A stretch of DNA of 64,000 bases. Source: an uncultured Cardiobacterium sp. (GTDB taxonomy: Bacteria > Pseudomonadota > Gammaproteobacteria > Cardiobacteriales > Cardiobacteriaceae). A program made the position numbers and the translations under genes. The notes beneath the pieces were generated by a model, which worked only from the letters and a program-made list of their open reading frames with translations, was not told where the DNA came from and searched no databases. The stretch spans positions 37,183 to 101,182 of the forward strand of contig NZ_CALIZP010000033.1 in NCBI RefSeq assembly GCF_938028825.1, written 5' to 3'. Shown here piece by piece: positions 35,235 to 44,001 of the stretch (the stretch's first letter is position 1; every line of letters starts with the position of its first letter).

Positions 35235-35660
35235 TTATAAAGACTCGCCCGCCGCCGCGACCAGCAGCGCGCGGTGCGGTTCCAGGTCATAACCGCAAGC
35301 GGCGGCACGGGCGACGAGTTCATCGACCGGTGTTCCTGCCGCCGCCGCGCCCAGCGCCCAGGCGAGCGTGCTGCGCATCCCGCTCTTGCAGAACATCAGC
35401 GTCGGTTCACCGCTTGCGAGCGCTTCATGCGTCGCCGCAATCACCTCCGGCGGGAACAGCCCGCCCTTCACCGGCAGATGCAGCGTGTGAATGCCCTCGG
35501 CGGCGGCAGCGGCGGCGATGGCGGCAAACGCGGGCTGCGTCGCGCCTTCGCCATCGGGACGGTGGCAGATGATTTGCGTGATGCCACGGGCGCGCAGGAG
35601 GGGCAACTCGTCGGGCTGGATTTGCCCGCTGACGTAAAGATTATGAAGCAGATGTTGCAT
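35235..35660 (-). CDS. DUF442/TIGR01244-type phosphatase-like protein
   Basis: 141 residues of the small phosphatase-like family found alone or fused to Blh (beta-lactamase-hydrolase-like) proteins. LYVSGQIQPDELPLLRARGITQIICHRPDGE is the family N-terminus and LMFCKSGMRSTLAWAL carries the CxxGxR catalytic loop of a PTP-like fold. Often linked to sulfide or persulfide metabolism; the function here is unproven. ATG 35660 has GGAAAA upstream. Starts with MQHLLHNL, a sequence partly duplicated 820 bases upstream. Confidence 0.82.
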   Translation of the reverse strand: MQHLLHNLYVSGQIQPDELPLLRARGITQIICHRPDGEGATQPAFAAIAAAAAAEGIHTLHLPVKGGLFPPEVIAATHEALASGEPTLMFCKSGMRSTLAWALGAAAAGTPVDELVARAAACGYDLEPHRALLVAAAGESL

Positions 35661-35716
35661 GGGATTTTCCGGATAACGTGAAGGAAGCGGGATGATAACG
35701 CCTTGCCCGGCGGCTG

Positions 35717-36418
35717 TCAGGCGGACGGCCTGCCGCATCTGTGACCGTCGCACAGACAGGCCAGCGCCGCCAGATAAAAAACCAGCTGGGCGAGATTGAA
35801 CGTCGCGCCGCCGATCATTGCTGCAGCGGTGGAGGACGGGAAAAGGCGACAAGTGGCGGCGATCAGGATGTCGACCGGCACGGGGGTGAGACAGGCCGAC
35901 GTGCGCGGCAGGGCGCTTTGTCCGGCGGCGACGGCGAAAAGCAGCAGCAGATAGCCGAGCGCGCTGAGGCCGACGAAACCCGCCCAATGAATAACCAGGA
36001 CGCGGTAAAAATCGCCATACAGCGCGATGAAGAGGCTTTTGTCGGCGGACGGATCGGCGACAAGCGCCTGCGCACTGCGGCCAAGAAAATAAAACCCCGC
36101 ATGACCGAGCGGCGACAGGGCGACGCCGCAGGCGAGCAGGGCAAAGCAAATGCGGGCGCAGCGGGACGGACGCAGCAAGCGGTACACCCCGCAGGCGGCG
36201 GCGAAATAGAAAATGACGCTGAACGTGGCGGGCAACACGCCCCACAGCAAGCGCTGCGGCGAAGCGCCGAGCATCAGCGCCGCGAGATCGGCATCGCCCG
36301 GCATCGCGTCATCCAGCGCGGCAAGCAGCGGATAATCCGCCGCCTGCGGCACAAATCCGACCAGCAGCATATCGGCAAGCGCCCAGCAGCAGGCGGCAAA
36401 AACGCCGCAGAGAAGCAA
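35717..36418 (-). CDS. Polytopic membrane protein, DUF6796-like
   Basis: About 233 residues with six or so hydrophobic helices (LLCGVFAACCWALADMLLVGF, GVLPATFSVIFYFAAACGVY, ICFALLACGVALSPLGHAGFYFLG, VLVIHWAGFVGLSALGYLLLLFAV, and others). It recalls the DUF6796 membrane family from memory only. The start is unclear: the reading frame has no good ATG, and a TTG at 36418 or an internal ATG near 36358 are the options. A nearby ATG (36482) lies in another frame and begins with a copy of the DUF442 gene start. Confidence 0.55.
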   Translation of the reverse strand: MLLCGVFAACCWALADMLLVGFVPQAADYPLLAALDDAMPGDADLAALMLGASPQRLLWGVLPATFSVIFYFAAACGVYRLLRPSRCARICFALLACGVALSPLGHAGFYFLGRSAQALVADPSADKSLFIALYGDFYRVLVIHWAGFVGLSALGYLLLLFAVAAGQSALPRTSACLTPVPVDILIAATCRLFPSSTAAAMIGGATFNLAQLVFYLAALACLCDGHRCGRPSA

Positions 36419-36704
36419 AGAGCGGGTATCATGGGTCTCTCCAAGAGCGGCACAGCCGCTTGATGATGAAGCAGATATTGCATGGGATTTCCCTGATGGC
36501 GCAGAGGAGGCAGGATGATAGCGCGCCGCCCGGAGGCCGTCGAATGATGGGCGCAAGTGATGGGGAAAAGGCGGTGGCGGCGCTTGCCCATTCATGAATG
36601 CCGTTCATAGGCCTTAACGCCGCCGCCCCGTTTATCCACTGCCGATGCCGCCCTACAATGCACCATGTCGGCGCAATCCCGCGCCGCGTAACCAAGGAAT
36701 ATTT
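36419..36704. other. Intergenic region with duplicated DUF442 gene start
   Basis: The stretch around 36464-36494 repeats, with few changes, the DUF442 ribosome-binding site and first codons at 35641-35672. It encodes MQYLLHHQ versus MQHLLHNL, then runs out of frame. No complete gene. Confidence 0.55.
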
Positions 36705-37138
36705 ATGAACGAACTACTGGAAAAACAGGCGCTGAAAGCACTGGTTGACACCTTCTCCAACCTCGCCGACGAAAAGAAAGTGGCCGAACAAGGGCCGCTC
36801 TTCACCGCTGATGCCCATGTAACCACCTACATCGGCGGCACCCTTTTGCCGACATGACCAGCCGCGCGGAAATCGTCCGGGTCTTCACCGACTTCCTCGC
36901 CAACTTCAAAAGCGTCTATCACCTGAACGGCCAGTTCACCGTCACCCGTCTCGATGACACCAGCGCGGACGCCATCAACTACTGCCATGTCGTCCTCACC
37001 GAAGAAAAAGACGGGCAGACGCTTATCCACAACCACTACGTCCGCTACAACGACAGCTACATCAAAGAAAACGGCCACTGGCTCATCAAACGCCGCATCG
37101 CCAACTTCATGATCAGCGACAGCCGCCCGCAACAATGA
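36705..37138 (+). pseudogene. SnoaL/NTF2-like protein, frameshifted
   Basis: The two frames together give about 145 residues of a SnoaL-like (NTF2 fold) protein: MNELLEKQALKALVDTFSNLADEKKVAEQGPLFTADAHVTTYIGGTL in the first frame, then MTSRAEIVRVFTDFLANFKSVYHLNGQFTV...NHYVRYNDSYIKENGHWLIKRRIANF in the second. They separate at a run of four T (36844-36847); one extra T would restore TLFADMTSRAEI. AAGGAA precedes the ATG. Either a recent inactivation or a homopolymer read error. It precedes the esterase gene by eight bases. Confidence 0.75.
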
Positions 37139-37146
37139 GGAACCCC

Positions 37147-38228
37147 ATGACCCGTCCCTGCTTGCTACCGCCCTTGCCCTTATCCTTACCGCCGCGCACG
37201 CCGCCCCGCTCACCATCGACAAACAGGGCAGCTTCACCATCGGCGGCAGCTATGTAACCCACGACGGCACCTTCAAACCGGAAAACTTCACCTCGCCCGA
37301 TGGCCAGCGCGCCTATGGCGACTTCGCCTACGTCAAATACCAGACACCGGTCAATGCCAAAAAAATCCCGCTCATCTTCCAGCACGGCGGCGCACAATCC
37401 TCGCGCACCTGGGAAAGCACGGTGGATGGTCGCGAAGGCTTCGACACCCTCTTCCTGCGCAAAGGTTACAGCGTTTACCTGCTCGACCAGCCGAGAAGCG
37501 GCAAGTCCAACCTCTCCACCGCCGCCGTCACGCCGGACACCCCGTGGGCGAGCAACCCGATGTACGGCGACAAAACCCTGTGGATACTCTCGCGCATGGG
37601 GCATTACGACGACAAGGGCAACCCCGTCGCCAACGCGCAATTCCCGGCGGGCGAAGACGCCTACACCGCCTTCCAGCAAAGCTGGACCATCGGCAGCGGC
37701 CCGCTCGATAACGACCTGAACGCCGCAGTCCTCGCCCAACTCGCCGACAAAACCGGCGGCGCGGTGCTGATTACTCACTCGATGGGCGGCACCATCGGCT
37801 GGCGCGCCGCCATCAAAAGCGACAACGTGAAAGGCATCGTCGCCTGGGAACCGGGCGGCACGCCCTTCCTCTTTCCGGAAAACGACATGCCGCACATCAC
37901 CCAGGCCCGTTTCCCCGCGCTCTCCGCCTCCGCCCTCGCCGTGCCGGCAGCCGACTTCAAAAAACTGACACAAATCCCCATCGTCCTCTACTACGGCGAC
38001 TACATCAAAGTCGGCTCGGAAAACGTCGGCGAAGACAAATGGGGCACAGAACTGGCGATGGCGAAACAGTTCGTCGATACCATCAACCGCCACGGCGGCA
38101 AAGCCGAACTCGTCCACCTGCCGGAACGCGGCATCACAGGCAACTCGCATTTCCTGATGGGCGAAAAAAACAACGCGCAACTGGCCGAGCTCATGGCCGA
38201 CCGGCTGAAAGAAAAAGAATTGGACTAG
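37147..38228 (+). pseudogene. Esterase-713-like alpha/beta hydrolase, 5' frameshift
   Basis: The main frame covers a secreted alpha/beta hydrolase: signal peptide core LLATALALILTAAHA, then KQGSFTIGGSYVTHDGTF, QHGGAQSSRTWESTVDGREGFDTLFLRKGYSVYLLDQPRSGKSN, nucleophile THSMGGTIGW, and C-terminal GNSHF with the catalytic His. This is the Esterase_713-like pattern. The only suitable ATG (37147, with GAGGAA upstream) is one base out of frame; an extra C in the CCC at 37156-37158 would join them as MTRPLLATALAL. The stop codon TAG lies in the terminal repeat of a MITE-like element. Confidence 0.75.
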
Positions 38229-38388
38229 GGGCTGTTGACATTCGACTTGCGCAGCGGATTTTTGCGGCAAAAACGGCAGATACAGGCAAAAAGCGCAGTC
38301 AGGTTGGACACCTCGCGCGCCTTTTCAATGCAGCAGATGCCGGATTCCGGCGAAAAACTGCCGCAATGTTGCGTGTCAACAGACCCTA
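38226..38388. mobile_element. Putative MITE, 163 bp with 15-bp terminal inverted repeats
   Basis: The ends are TAGGGGCTGTTGACA (38226-38240) and, reversed, TAGGGTCTGTTGACA (38374-38388): 14 of 15 matching, with TA at both tips. The interior has no reading frame of note. It immediately abuts the esterase gene, supplying its stop codon. Looks like a non-autonomous transposon; the parent family is not identified. Confidence 0.7.
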
Positions 38389-38713
38389 ACCAAGAGCAAA
38401 AACCATCTGCCGCAACGGTTTTAGTTCTTGGGAGGGCATGAGACGACGTTGCGGCAACGTCTCCATCCCAAACTGTCAGCCTGCCCCCCCTGCCAGGCGG
38501 CGTAAATTCCGGATCTGCCAAGCGGGGTAACTACGCCGTTTCTTGTTTTGAGGCGTTGCAGGCAACGCCTCCACGTTTTCCATGCTGCCGTAGTCAAACC
38601 CGCCAAGCAGCGTAGATACTGGGCTCGCCAAGCGGGATGGTTGCGGGATTTTGTCGCTGCGGGGTTTGTTTTTGGCGGGCTAAAGCCCGCCCTATGTTCG
38701 TCCTGCGCTTGTT
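38389..38713. repeat. 325-base intergenic repeat cluster downstream of dnaE
   Basis: Four or more copies of the dispersed GCCAAGCGG repeat (38491-38512, 38516-38537, and two in 38600-38650) and a palindrome GGCGGGCT/AGCCCGCC at 38674-38691, 23 bases after the dnaE stop on the minus strand. No gene seen. Confidence 0.7.
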
Positions 38714-41700
38714 TCAGTAATGCCGCTGCATCGGCGGGTGGTTCAGCAGGGTGTTCAGGTGCTGCATTTGTTCGTGGCCGATGCGGTAGTGCGCGGGCAG
38801 GTGCAGGCTGCCTTTGGCGTTGATGTCGTTCGCGTGCAGGGTGATGCTGATGCGCACGCCCTGTTTGTCGGCAAGCGGGTCAAGCGCGATTTTGAGTTGT
38901 TGCCAGGTGTCGCGGTTGACGTCGGCGGCGTTCAGGTGGATGTCGAGTTTTTGCAGCAGGCTGTAGCGCGCTTCGTAGTAGTCGTAGATGGCGTCGGCGT
39001 TGATGCGCCATTCTTCTTTGTAGGGGTTGTAGTCGGCTTTGCCCCGGATGATGAGGATGTTGTCGTTTTGGCAGAGCTCGCGGTATTTTTCTGCGGCTTC
39101 GCCGAAGACGCCGATTTCCTGCCGTCCGCTGCGGTCATCCAGGGTGATGAACGCCATCGGGCTGCCGTTTTTTTTGCTGGTCATATGTCGTGCTTCGATG
39201 ACGACGCCGCTGAGCAGGACTTCGATGGCGTCACCCCGTCGTGTCGGGCGTTGCCAGTTTTCCATGTTTTCTTGCAGGTCGGCGATGGTTTTGCCCCGGC
39301 TGATTTGCAGCAGGGTGTCGCGCGCTTCGTCAATGGGGTGGGCGCTGAGGTAGAGGCCGAGGGTTTGTTTTTCGGCGGTGAGGGTGTCGCGCAGTTCCCA
39401 GCGTTCGGCGGGGTTGAGGATGAGGCCGGGCGGGGTGTCGTCGCTGCCGAAGAGGCCGAACATGTCGCCCTGGCCCTGGTCGCGGTTGCGGTGGTGTTGT
39501 TCGGCGAGGCGGATGGCTTGTTCGACGGCGGCAAAGAGCGCGCCCCGGTTGGGTTCGATGTTGTCGAAGGCGCCGGCGCAGATGAGGGTTTCGAGGGTTT
39601 TGCGGTTGAGTTTTTTGAGGTCGAGGCGGCGGCAGAGATCTTCGAGCGAGGTGTAGTCGCCGTGTTTTTCGCGTTCTTCGAGGAGGATGTGGATGGCGGC
39701 TTCGCCCACGCCTTTGACGCCGCCGAGGCCGTAGATGATTTCGCCTTTGTCGCTGACGGTGAAGGCGTATTGGGAGCGGTTGATACAGGGCGGGATGACG
39801 GTGAGGCCCATGTCGCGCGCTTCGTTGGTGAAGCGCACGATTTTGTCGATTTTTTCGATTTCGGAGGTGAGCACGGCTGCCATGAGTTCGGCGGGGTAGT
39901 GCGCTTTGAGCCAGGCGGTCTGGTAGGAAAGCAGGGCGTAGGCGGCGCTGTGTGATTTGTTGAAGCCGTATTCGGCGAATTTGGCCATGAGGTCGAAGAT
40001 GTCGGTCGCCTGTTTTTCCGGCACGCCGCGTTCGACGGCGCGGCTGACGAAGATGTTTTTGTTGCGCGCCATTTCTTCGGCTTTCTTTTTGCCCATCGCG
40101 CGGCGCAGGTTGTCCGCTTCGCCGAGGCTGTAGTTGGCGAGTTTTTGCGCGACTTGCATGACTTGTTCTTGGTAAACCATCACGCCGTAGGTGGTTTTCA
40201 GGATGTTTTCGAGGTCGGGATGCGGGTATTCGACTTCGGCGAGGCCGTGTTTGCGGTTGATGAAGTCGTCCACCATGCCGGAGCCGAGCGGGCCGGGGCG
40301 GAAGAGGGCGACGAGGGCGATGATGTCTTCGAAGGTGTCGGGTTTGAGTTTGCGGATGAGTTCTTTCATGCCGCTGGATTCGAGCTGGAAGACGGCGGTG
40401 GTGTGGGTCGATTGCAGCAGTTTGTAGGTAGCGGGGTCGTCCAGCGGCAGGGTGCTGATGTCCAGCGGCGGCTCGCCTTCGCGGGCGCGGCGGCGGTTGA
40501 TGTGATCAAGCGCCCAGTCGATAACGGTGAGGGTGCGTAGGCCGAGGAAGTCGAATTTGACGAGGCCGACGGCTTCGATGTCGTCTTTGTCGAATTGGGT
40601 GGCAATCGCCGCCCCCGCGCTTTCGCTGTAGAGCGCCGAGAAGTCGGTGAGTTTGGTTGGGGCGATGACGACGCCGCCCGCGTGTTTGCCGACGTTGCGC
40701 GTCAGGCCTTCGAGGGCGAGGCTGATGTCGATGATTTCGCGCATGTCTTCGTCTGTATTGTAGATGTCCTGCATGGCGTCTGAGCGCAGTTCGGGTTTGT
40801 CTTTGCTTTTCGCGCTCTGGCCCAGGGCATCGGGCAGGGTAACGCCGAGGACGGGCGGGACGGTGGCGACGAGGCGGTCCACGGTGGGATAGGGGATGCC
40901 GAGGACGCGCCCCACGTCGCGCAGCACGGCTTTGGCGGCCATGGTGCCGTGGGTGGCGATTTGCGAGACGCGCTGTGCACCGTATTTTTTCGAGACGTAT
41001 TCGATGACTTCGTCGCGGCGCTCCATGCAGAAGTCCACGTCGAAATCGGGCATGGAGACGCGTTCGGGGTTCAGGAAGCGCTCGAAGAAGAGGTCGTAGG
41101 CGAGCGGGTCGAGATCGGTGATTTTCAGGGCGTAGGCGACAAGGGAGCCCGCGCCGGAGCCGCGCCCCGGGCCGACGGGGATGTGCTGGTCTTTCGCCCA
41201 CTGAATGAAGTCGGCGACGATGAGGAAGTAGCCAGGGAAGCCCATCTGGTTGATGACGCCGAGTTCGATGTCGAGGCGGGCATCGTAGGGCGGACGTTTT
41301 TCCGCGCGGGTGGCGGGGTCGGGGAAGAGGGTCGCAAGGCGCGCTTCAAGGCCGCTTTTCGCCTGCTCAATCAGATAGGTTTCGATGGCGACGCCTTCCG
41401 GCAGCGGGAAGTCGGGCAGGTAGTTTTTGCCGAGGGTGAGTTCGAGGTTGCATCTTTCGGCGATGACGCGGCTGTTGGCGAGGAGTTCCGGGGCGTCATG
41501 AAAGCGTTCCGCCATTTCTTCGTTGGTGGCCAAGTGGTTGCGGCGGTTGTAGTCATGCGGGCGTTTGCCGTCGCTGCGCTGCCAGCCGCCGCTGATGCAG
41601 ACGCGGATGTCGTGGTTGTCGTAGTCGTCGGCATTCACGAAGCAGGCAAGGTTGGTCGCGACCGCCGCGAGACCGAGTTTGCCCGCCAGCGTTTGGCAGA

Positions 41701-42238
41701 GTTCTTCGTATTCCGCCTCGCCCGCTTCGCCGTGGCGGGCGATTTGCAGGTAGTAGCGGTCGGGGAAGATGCGTTGCCAGTGTGCGGCGCGGGCTTCGGC
41801 AGCGGCGGGATCGTTGCGGCGCAGGAAGCGGGCAAGATCGCCGGAAAGGCCGCCGGAAAGCGCGATGAGGCCGCCGCATTGTTCGGCGGTGAGGCGGTCG
41901 ATGTGCACGGCGATACCCTGCGCATCCTGGTCGTACTGGTAGGCGGCGCTGACGAGTTCGCAGAGGTGGATAAAGCCCGCGTGATCCTGCGCGAGAAGGA
42001 CGAGCTGGTTGTCGCTGCCGTCGGCATCCCGAATGGTGAGGTCGCAGCCGATGACGGGCTTGATGCCCGCCGCCCGCGCTTTTTTGTAGAGTTTGAGCGC
42101 GCCGTAGAGGTTGTTGCGGTCGGTGAGCGCGATGGCTTCCGCCCCCTGCGCTTTGGCGAAAGCGACGATGTCTTCGATGCGCAGGATGCTGTCAGTGAGG
42201 GAGTATTCGCTGTGGTTGTGCAGGGCGGTGTAGGTCAT
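38714..42238 (-). CDS. dnaE: DNA polymerase III alpha subunit
   Basis: Replicative polymerase, C-family. 1174 residues, close to E. coli DnaE (1160). Order visible: N-terminal PHP domain (TALHNHSEYSLTDSILRIEDIV), palm with catalytic PDFDVDF in RVSMPDFDVDFCMERRDEVI (about 400), thumb/fingers with GKHAGGVVIAP, MVYQEQVMQVAQKLANYSLGEADNLRRAMGKKK, HhH region (YGLGGVKGVGEAAI), OB domain (VLLSGVVIEARHMTSKKNGSPMAFITLDD) and tau-binding C-terminus. Monocistronic by appearance. Confidence 0.97.
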   Translation of the reverse strand: MTYTALHNHSEYSLTDSILRIEDIVAFAKAQGAEAIALTDRNNLYGALKLYKKARAAGIKPVIGCDLTIRDADGSDNQLVLLAQDHAGFIHLCELVSAAYQYDQDAQGIAVHIDRLTAEQCGGLIALSGGLSGDLARFLRRNDPAAAEARAAHWQRIFPDRYYLQIARHGEAGEAEYEELCQTLAGKLGLAAVATNLACFVNADDYDNHDIRVCISGGWQRSDGKRPHDYNRRNHLATNEEMAERFHDAPELLANSRVIAERCNLELTLGKNYLPDFPLPEGVAIETYLIEQAKSGLEARLATLFPDPATRAEKRPPYDARLDIELGVINQMGFPGYFLIVADFIQWAKDQHIPVGPGRGSGAGSLVAYALKITDLDPLAYDLFFERFLNPERVSMPDFDVDFCMERRDEVIEYVSKKYGAQRVSQIATHGTMAAKAVLRDVGRVLGIPYPTVDRLVATVPPVLGVTLPDALGQSAKSKDKPELRSDAMQDIYNTDEDMREIIDISLALEGLTRNVGKHAGGVVIAPTKLTDFSALYSESAGAAIATQFDKDDIEAVGLVKFDFLGLRTLTVIDWALDHINRRRAREGEPPLDISTLPLDDPATYKLLQSTHTTAVFQLESSGMKELIRKLKPDTFEDIIALVALFRPGPLGSGMVDDFINRKHGLAEVEYPHPDLENILKTTYGVMVYQEQVMQVAQKLANYSLGEADNLRRAMGKKKAEEMARNKNIFVSRAVERGVPEKQATDIFDLMAKFAEYGFNKSHSAAYALLSYQTAWLKAHYPAELMAAVLTSEIEKIDKIVRFTNEARDMGLTVIPPCINRSQYAFTVSDKGEIIYGLGGVKGVGEAAIHILLEEREKHGDYTSLEDLCRRLDLKKLNRKTLETLICAGAFDNIEPNRGALFAAVEQAIRLAEQHHRNRDQGQGDMFGLFGSDDTPPGLILNPAERWELRDTLTAEKQTLGLYLSAHPIDEARDTLLQISRGKTIADLQENMENWQRPTRRGDAIEVLLSGVVIEARHMTSKKNGSPMAFITLDDRSGRQEIGVFGEAAEKYRELCQNDNILIIRGKADYNPYKEEWRINADAIYDYYEARYSLLQKLDIHLNAADVNRDTWQQLKIALDPLADKQGVRISITLHANDINAKGSLHLPAHYRIGHEQMQHLNTLLNHPPMQRHY

Positions 42239-42323
42239 GAGTATCGCGTGATCGTAATGAATGGAAAAGGCGCGGTTATCCCGCTTGGCGGCAAGGCCAG
42301 GTTTTATCCCGCTTGGAGGGGTT

Positions 42324-42920
42324 TTAGGGGTTCAAGGCTGCCAGACGCTGCAGGCAGGTGTTATCGCCGTAGTACAGCCCCGTCTGCACGCCGCTCGTGA
42401 CGGCCTGAAACAGCAGCCGGACAGGTTCGCTCCAGGCGGCCGCGTCGGCGGCATCGTAGTAATACAGGGGTTTATTGATCGTGATCCACGGGCGTTCGCT
42501 TTCAATATCGGCACACAGGTCAGGCAATAATGCTTCCCGTCGGGTTTCCGCGCATTGCCGCTCGAAACCTTGCAGATAACCGATATCCAGCGCGGCTATT
42601 TTTTCGTACACCACGCGGTTTTGCGCCAGAAGGCGGGCTTTGAGCCCTTCATCGGCATAGTCAAAGGGGTAAAGCGCGTCGGATTCGCCGGGATCGGGTG
42701 GCGGCGCGGTGCTGTCGCGCAGGTAGGCATAAAGGCTGAAATCACTACCCAGCCCGTCCTGCCATGTGTATTTCCCGGCTTTTATAAACAAGTAAAGAGT
42801 CTGCCCGGCCAGCGGTTGCTGCCAGCAGGGGATGGTCCTTTTGCTCTTGGCGAAGCCAAGCGCCCGCATGGCCGGTTGTAGCGGCGCGCTGATGTGTTTG
42901 TAGAATTCGGTGGTTTTCAT
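42324..42920 (-). CDS. Hypothetical protein, DUF4304-like
   Basis: 198-residue soluble protein. The start MKTTEFYKHISAPLQPAMRALGFAKSKRTIPCWQQ, followed by LYLFIKAGKYTWQDGLGSDFSLYAYL, recalls DUF4304-type proteins ('lipid- or DNA-binding' is not established), from memory only. No signal peptide or membrane helix. It lies 24 bases after the GST stop codon on the same strand and may be co-transcribed with it. Confidence 0.6.
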   Translation of the reverse strand: MKTTEFYKHISAPLQPAMRALGFAKSKRTIPCWQQPLAGQTLYLFIKAGKYTWQDGLGSDFSLYAYLRDSTAPPPDPGESDALYPFDYADEGLKARLLAQNRVVYEKIAALDIGYLQGFERQCAETRREALLPDLCADIESERPWITINKPLYYYDAADAAAWSEPVRLLFQAVTSGVQTGLYYGDNTCLQRLAALNP

Positions 42921-42944
42921 GGCGGGGTTTCATCCGGGACAGGG

Positions 42945-43550
42945 TCATGCGCACCACGCCTGCACGGCGGGCAGGGCAAGGATGCGGGCGAGGTAATCCC
43001 GCGCGGCGGGGGCAAGGCGGCCGGCAAGGCCGTAATGATGGAGACGCAGCACCACCGGCACGTAGAAGGCGTCGGGCACGGTAAAGCGCCCGCCCGCGAG
43101 ATAGTCGCCGCCGAAACGGCCCAGTCCTTCCGTCCACAGCGTATTGAGGCGGTCAAGGTCGGCGGCAAGTGCCGCATCGGGGGCGGTGATGGGCGCGGCG
43201 GGGCGCACGGTGAAGCCGCATTGGCTGCGCAATGCGGTAAATCCGGCGTGCATTTCCGCGCTCGCCGCATAGGCCCAGGCGCGGGCGGCGCGGTCGTCTG
43301 GCCACAGCTGCGGGTAACGCTCGCCGAGGTAGAGACAGATGGCGAGGCTGTCCCAGATGACCAGCTCGCCGTCATGCAGCACGGGCACCTGCGCCGTCGG
43401 CGAAAAGGCGCGCCAGAGGCGGCGCTGCGTGGTGCGGTCGGGCAGGAAGGCGTGCACTTCTTCCGCAAAGGGGATGTCCGCCATTTTCAGCAGAATCCAC
43501 GGACGCAGGGACCAAGATGAAATGTGCTTGTCGCCGATGTGTAGCAGCAT
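42945..43550 (-). CDS. Glutathione S-transferase family protein
   Basis: 201 residues with the two-domain GST layout: an N-terminal thioredoxin-like half (LLHIGDKHISSWSLRPWILLKMADIPFAEEVHAF ... AQVPVLHDGELVIWDSLAICLYLGERYPQLWP) with a Ser-Ser-Trp-Ser active-site region and the cis-Pro VPVL motif, and a helical C-terminal half ending DAFYVPVVLRLHHYG. This resembles the YfcF-like/zeta-type bacterial GSTs. The start at 43550 is preferred to 43664, whose extension has no homology-like features. Confidence 0.85.
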   Translation of the reverse strand: MLLHIGDKHISSWSLRPWILLKMADIPFAEEVHAFLPDRTTQRRLWRAFSPTAQVPVLHDGELVIWDSLAICLYLGERYPQLWPDDRAARAWAYAASAEMHAGFTALRSQCGFTVRPAAPITAPDAALAADLDRLNTLWTEGLGRFGGDYLAGGRFTVPDAFYVPVVLRLHHYGLAGRLAPAARDYLARILALPAVQAWCA

Positions 43551-43682
43551 GGTTGGGGCTCCTTGTCTGGATGAGATGGAAGGCGGGCATGATACGCGTC
43601 CGAAACGCCGCCTGCACAGGGCGCCCTGATATGTTACACTGAATGTCCGAAAAATATTGTCCATCTATCAGAGGGTTACCTT

Positions 43683-43940
43683 ATGAATGAAAAACAGATC
43701 CGTATTTTGGCCACTATCGCCACCATCGCTTCCATCTGTATGTACACATCCTATATCTTTCAAATTCAAGCCAACCTGGCCGGCCACAAGGGTAACCCAA
43801 TCCAGCCGCTTTGCGCCGCCATCAACTGCACCTTGTGGGTGGTGTATGGCCTTTTCAAAAAACAACGCGACTGGCCGATTGCGATTGCCAACTCACCCGG
43901 GGTGGTGCTGGGGCTCATCACCTGCGTCACCAGCCTGTGA
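43683..43940 (+). CDS. SemiSWEET sugar transporter
   Basis: 85 residues, three membrane helices: the single triple-helix bundle of bacterial SemiSWEETs (PQ-loop family), which dimerise to move sugars such as sucrose or glucose. Marks: IATIASICMYTSYIFQIQANLAGHKGNPIQPLCAAINCTLWVVYGLFKKQRDWPIAIANSPGVVLGLIT, with the conserved Pro of helix 1 replaced by Thr-Ser but the AINCTLWVVYG (Trp, Asn) and ANSPG pieces retained. Followed by a strong terminator; stands alone. Confidence 0.85.
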   Translation: MNEKQIRILATIATIASICMYTSYIFQIQANLAGHKGNPIQPLCAAINCTLWVVYGLFKKQRDWPIAIANSPGVVLGLITCVTSL

Positions 43941-43956
43941 TGCCGCCCGGATGGAG

Positions 43957-43984
43957 AAAAACCCCGCATTAAGCGGGGTTTTTT
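43957..43984 (+). terminator. Bidirectional terminator
   Basis: Stem AAAACCCCGC/GCGGGGTTTT (43958-43967 with 43973-43982), ATTAA loop, T-run. Serves the SemiSWEET gene and, on the other strand, the DUF945 gene. Confidence 0.9.
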
Positions 43985-44001
43985 GTTGTTGCGCGATACG
44001 C

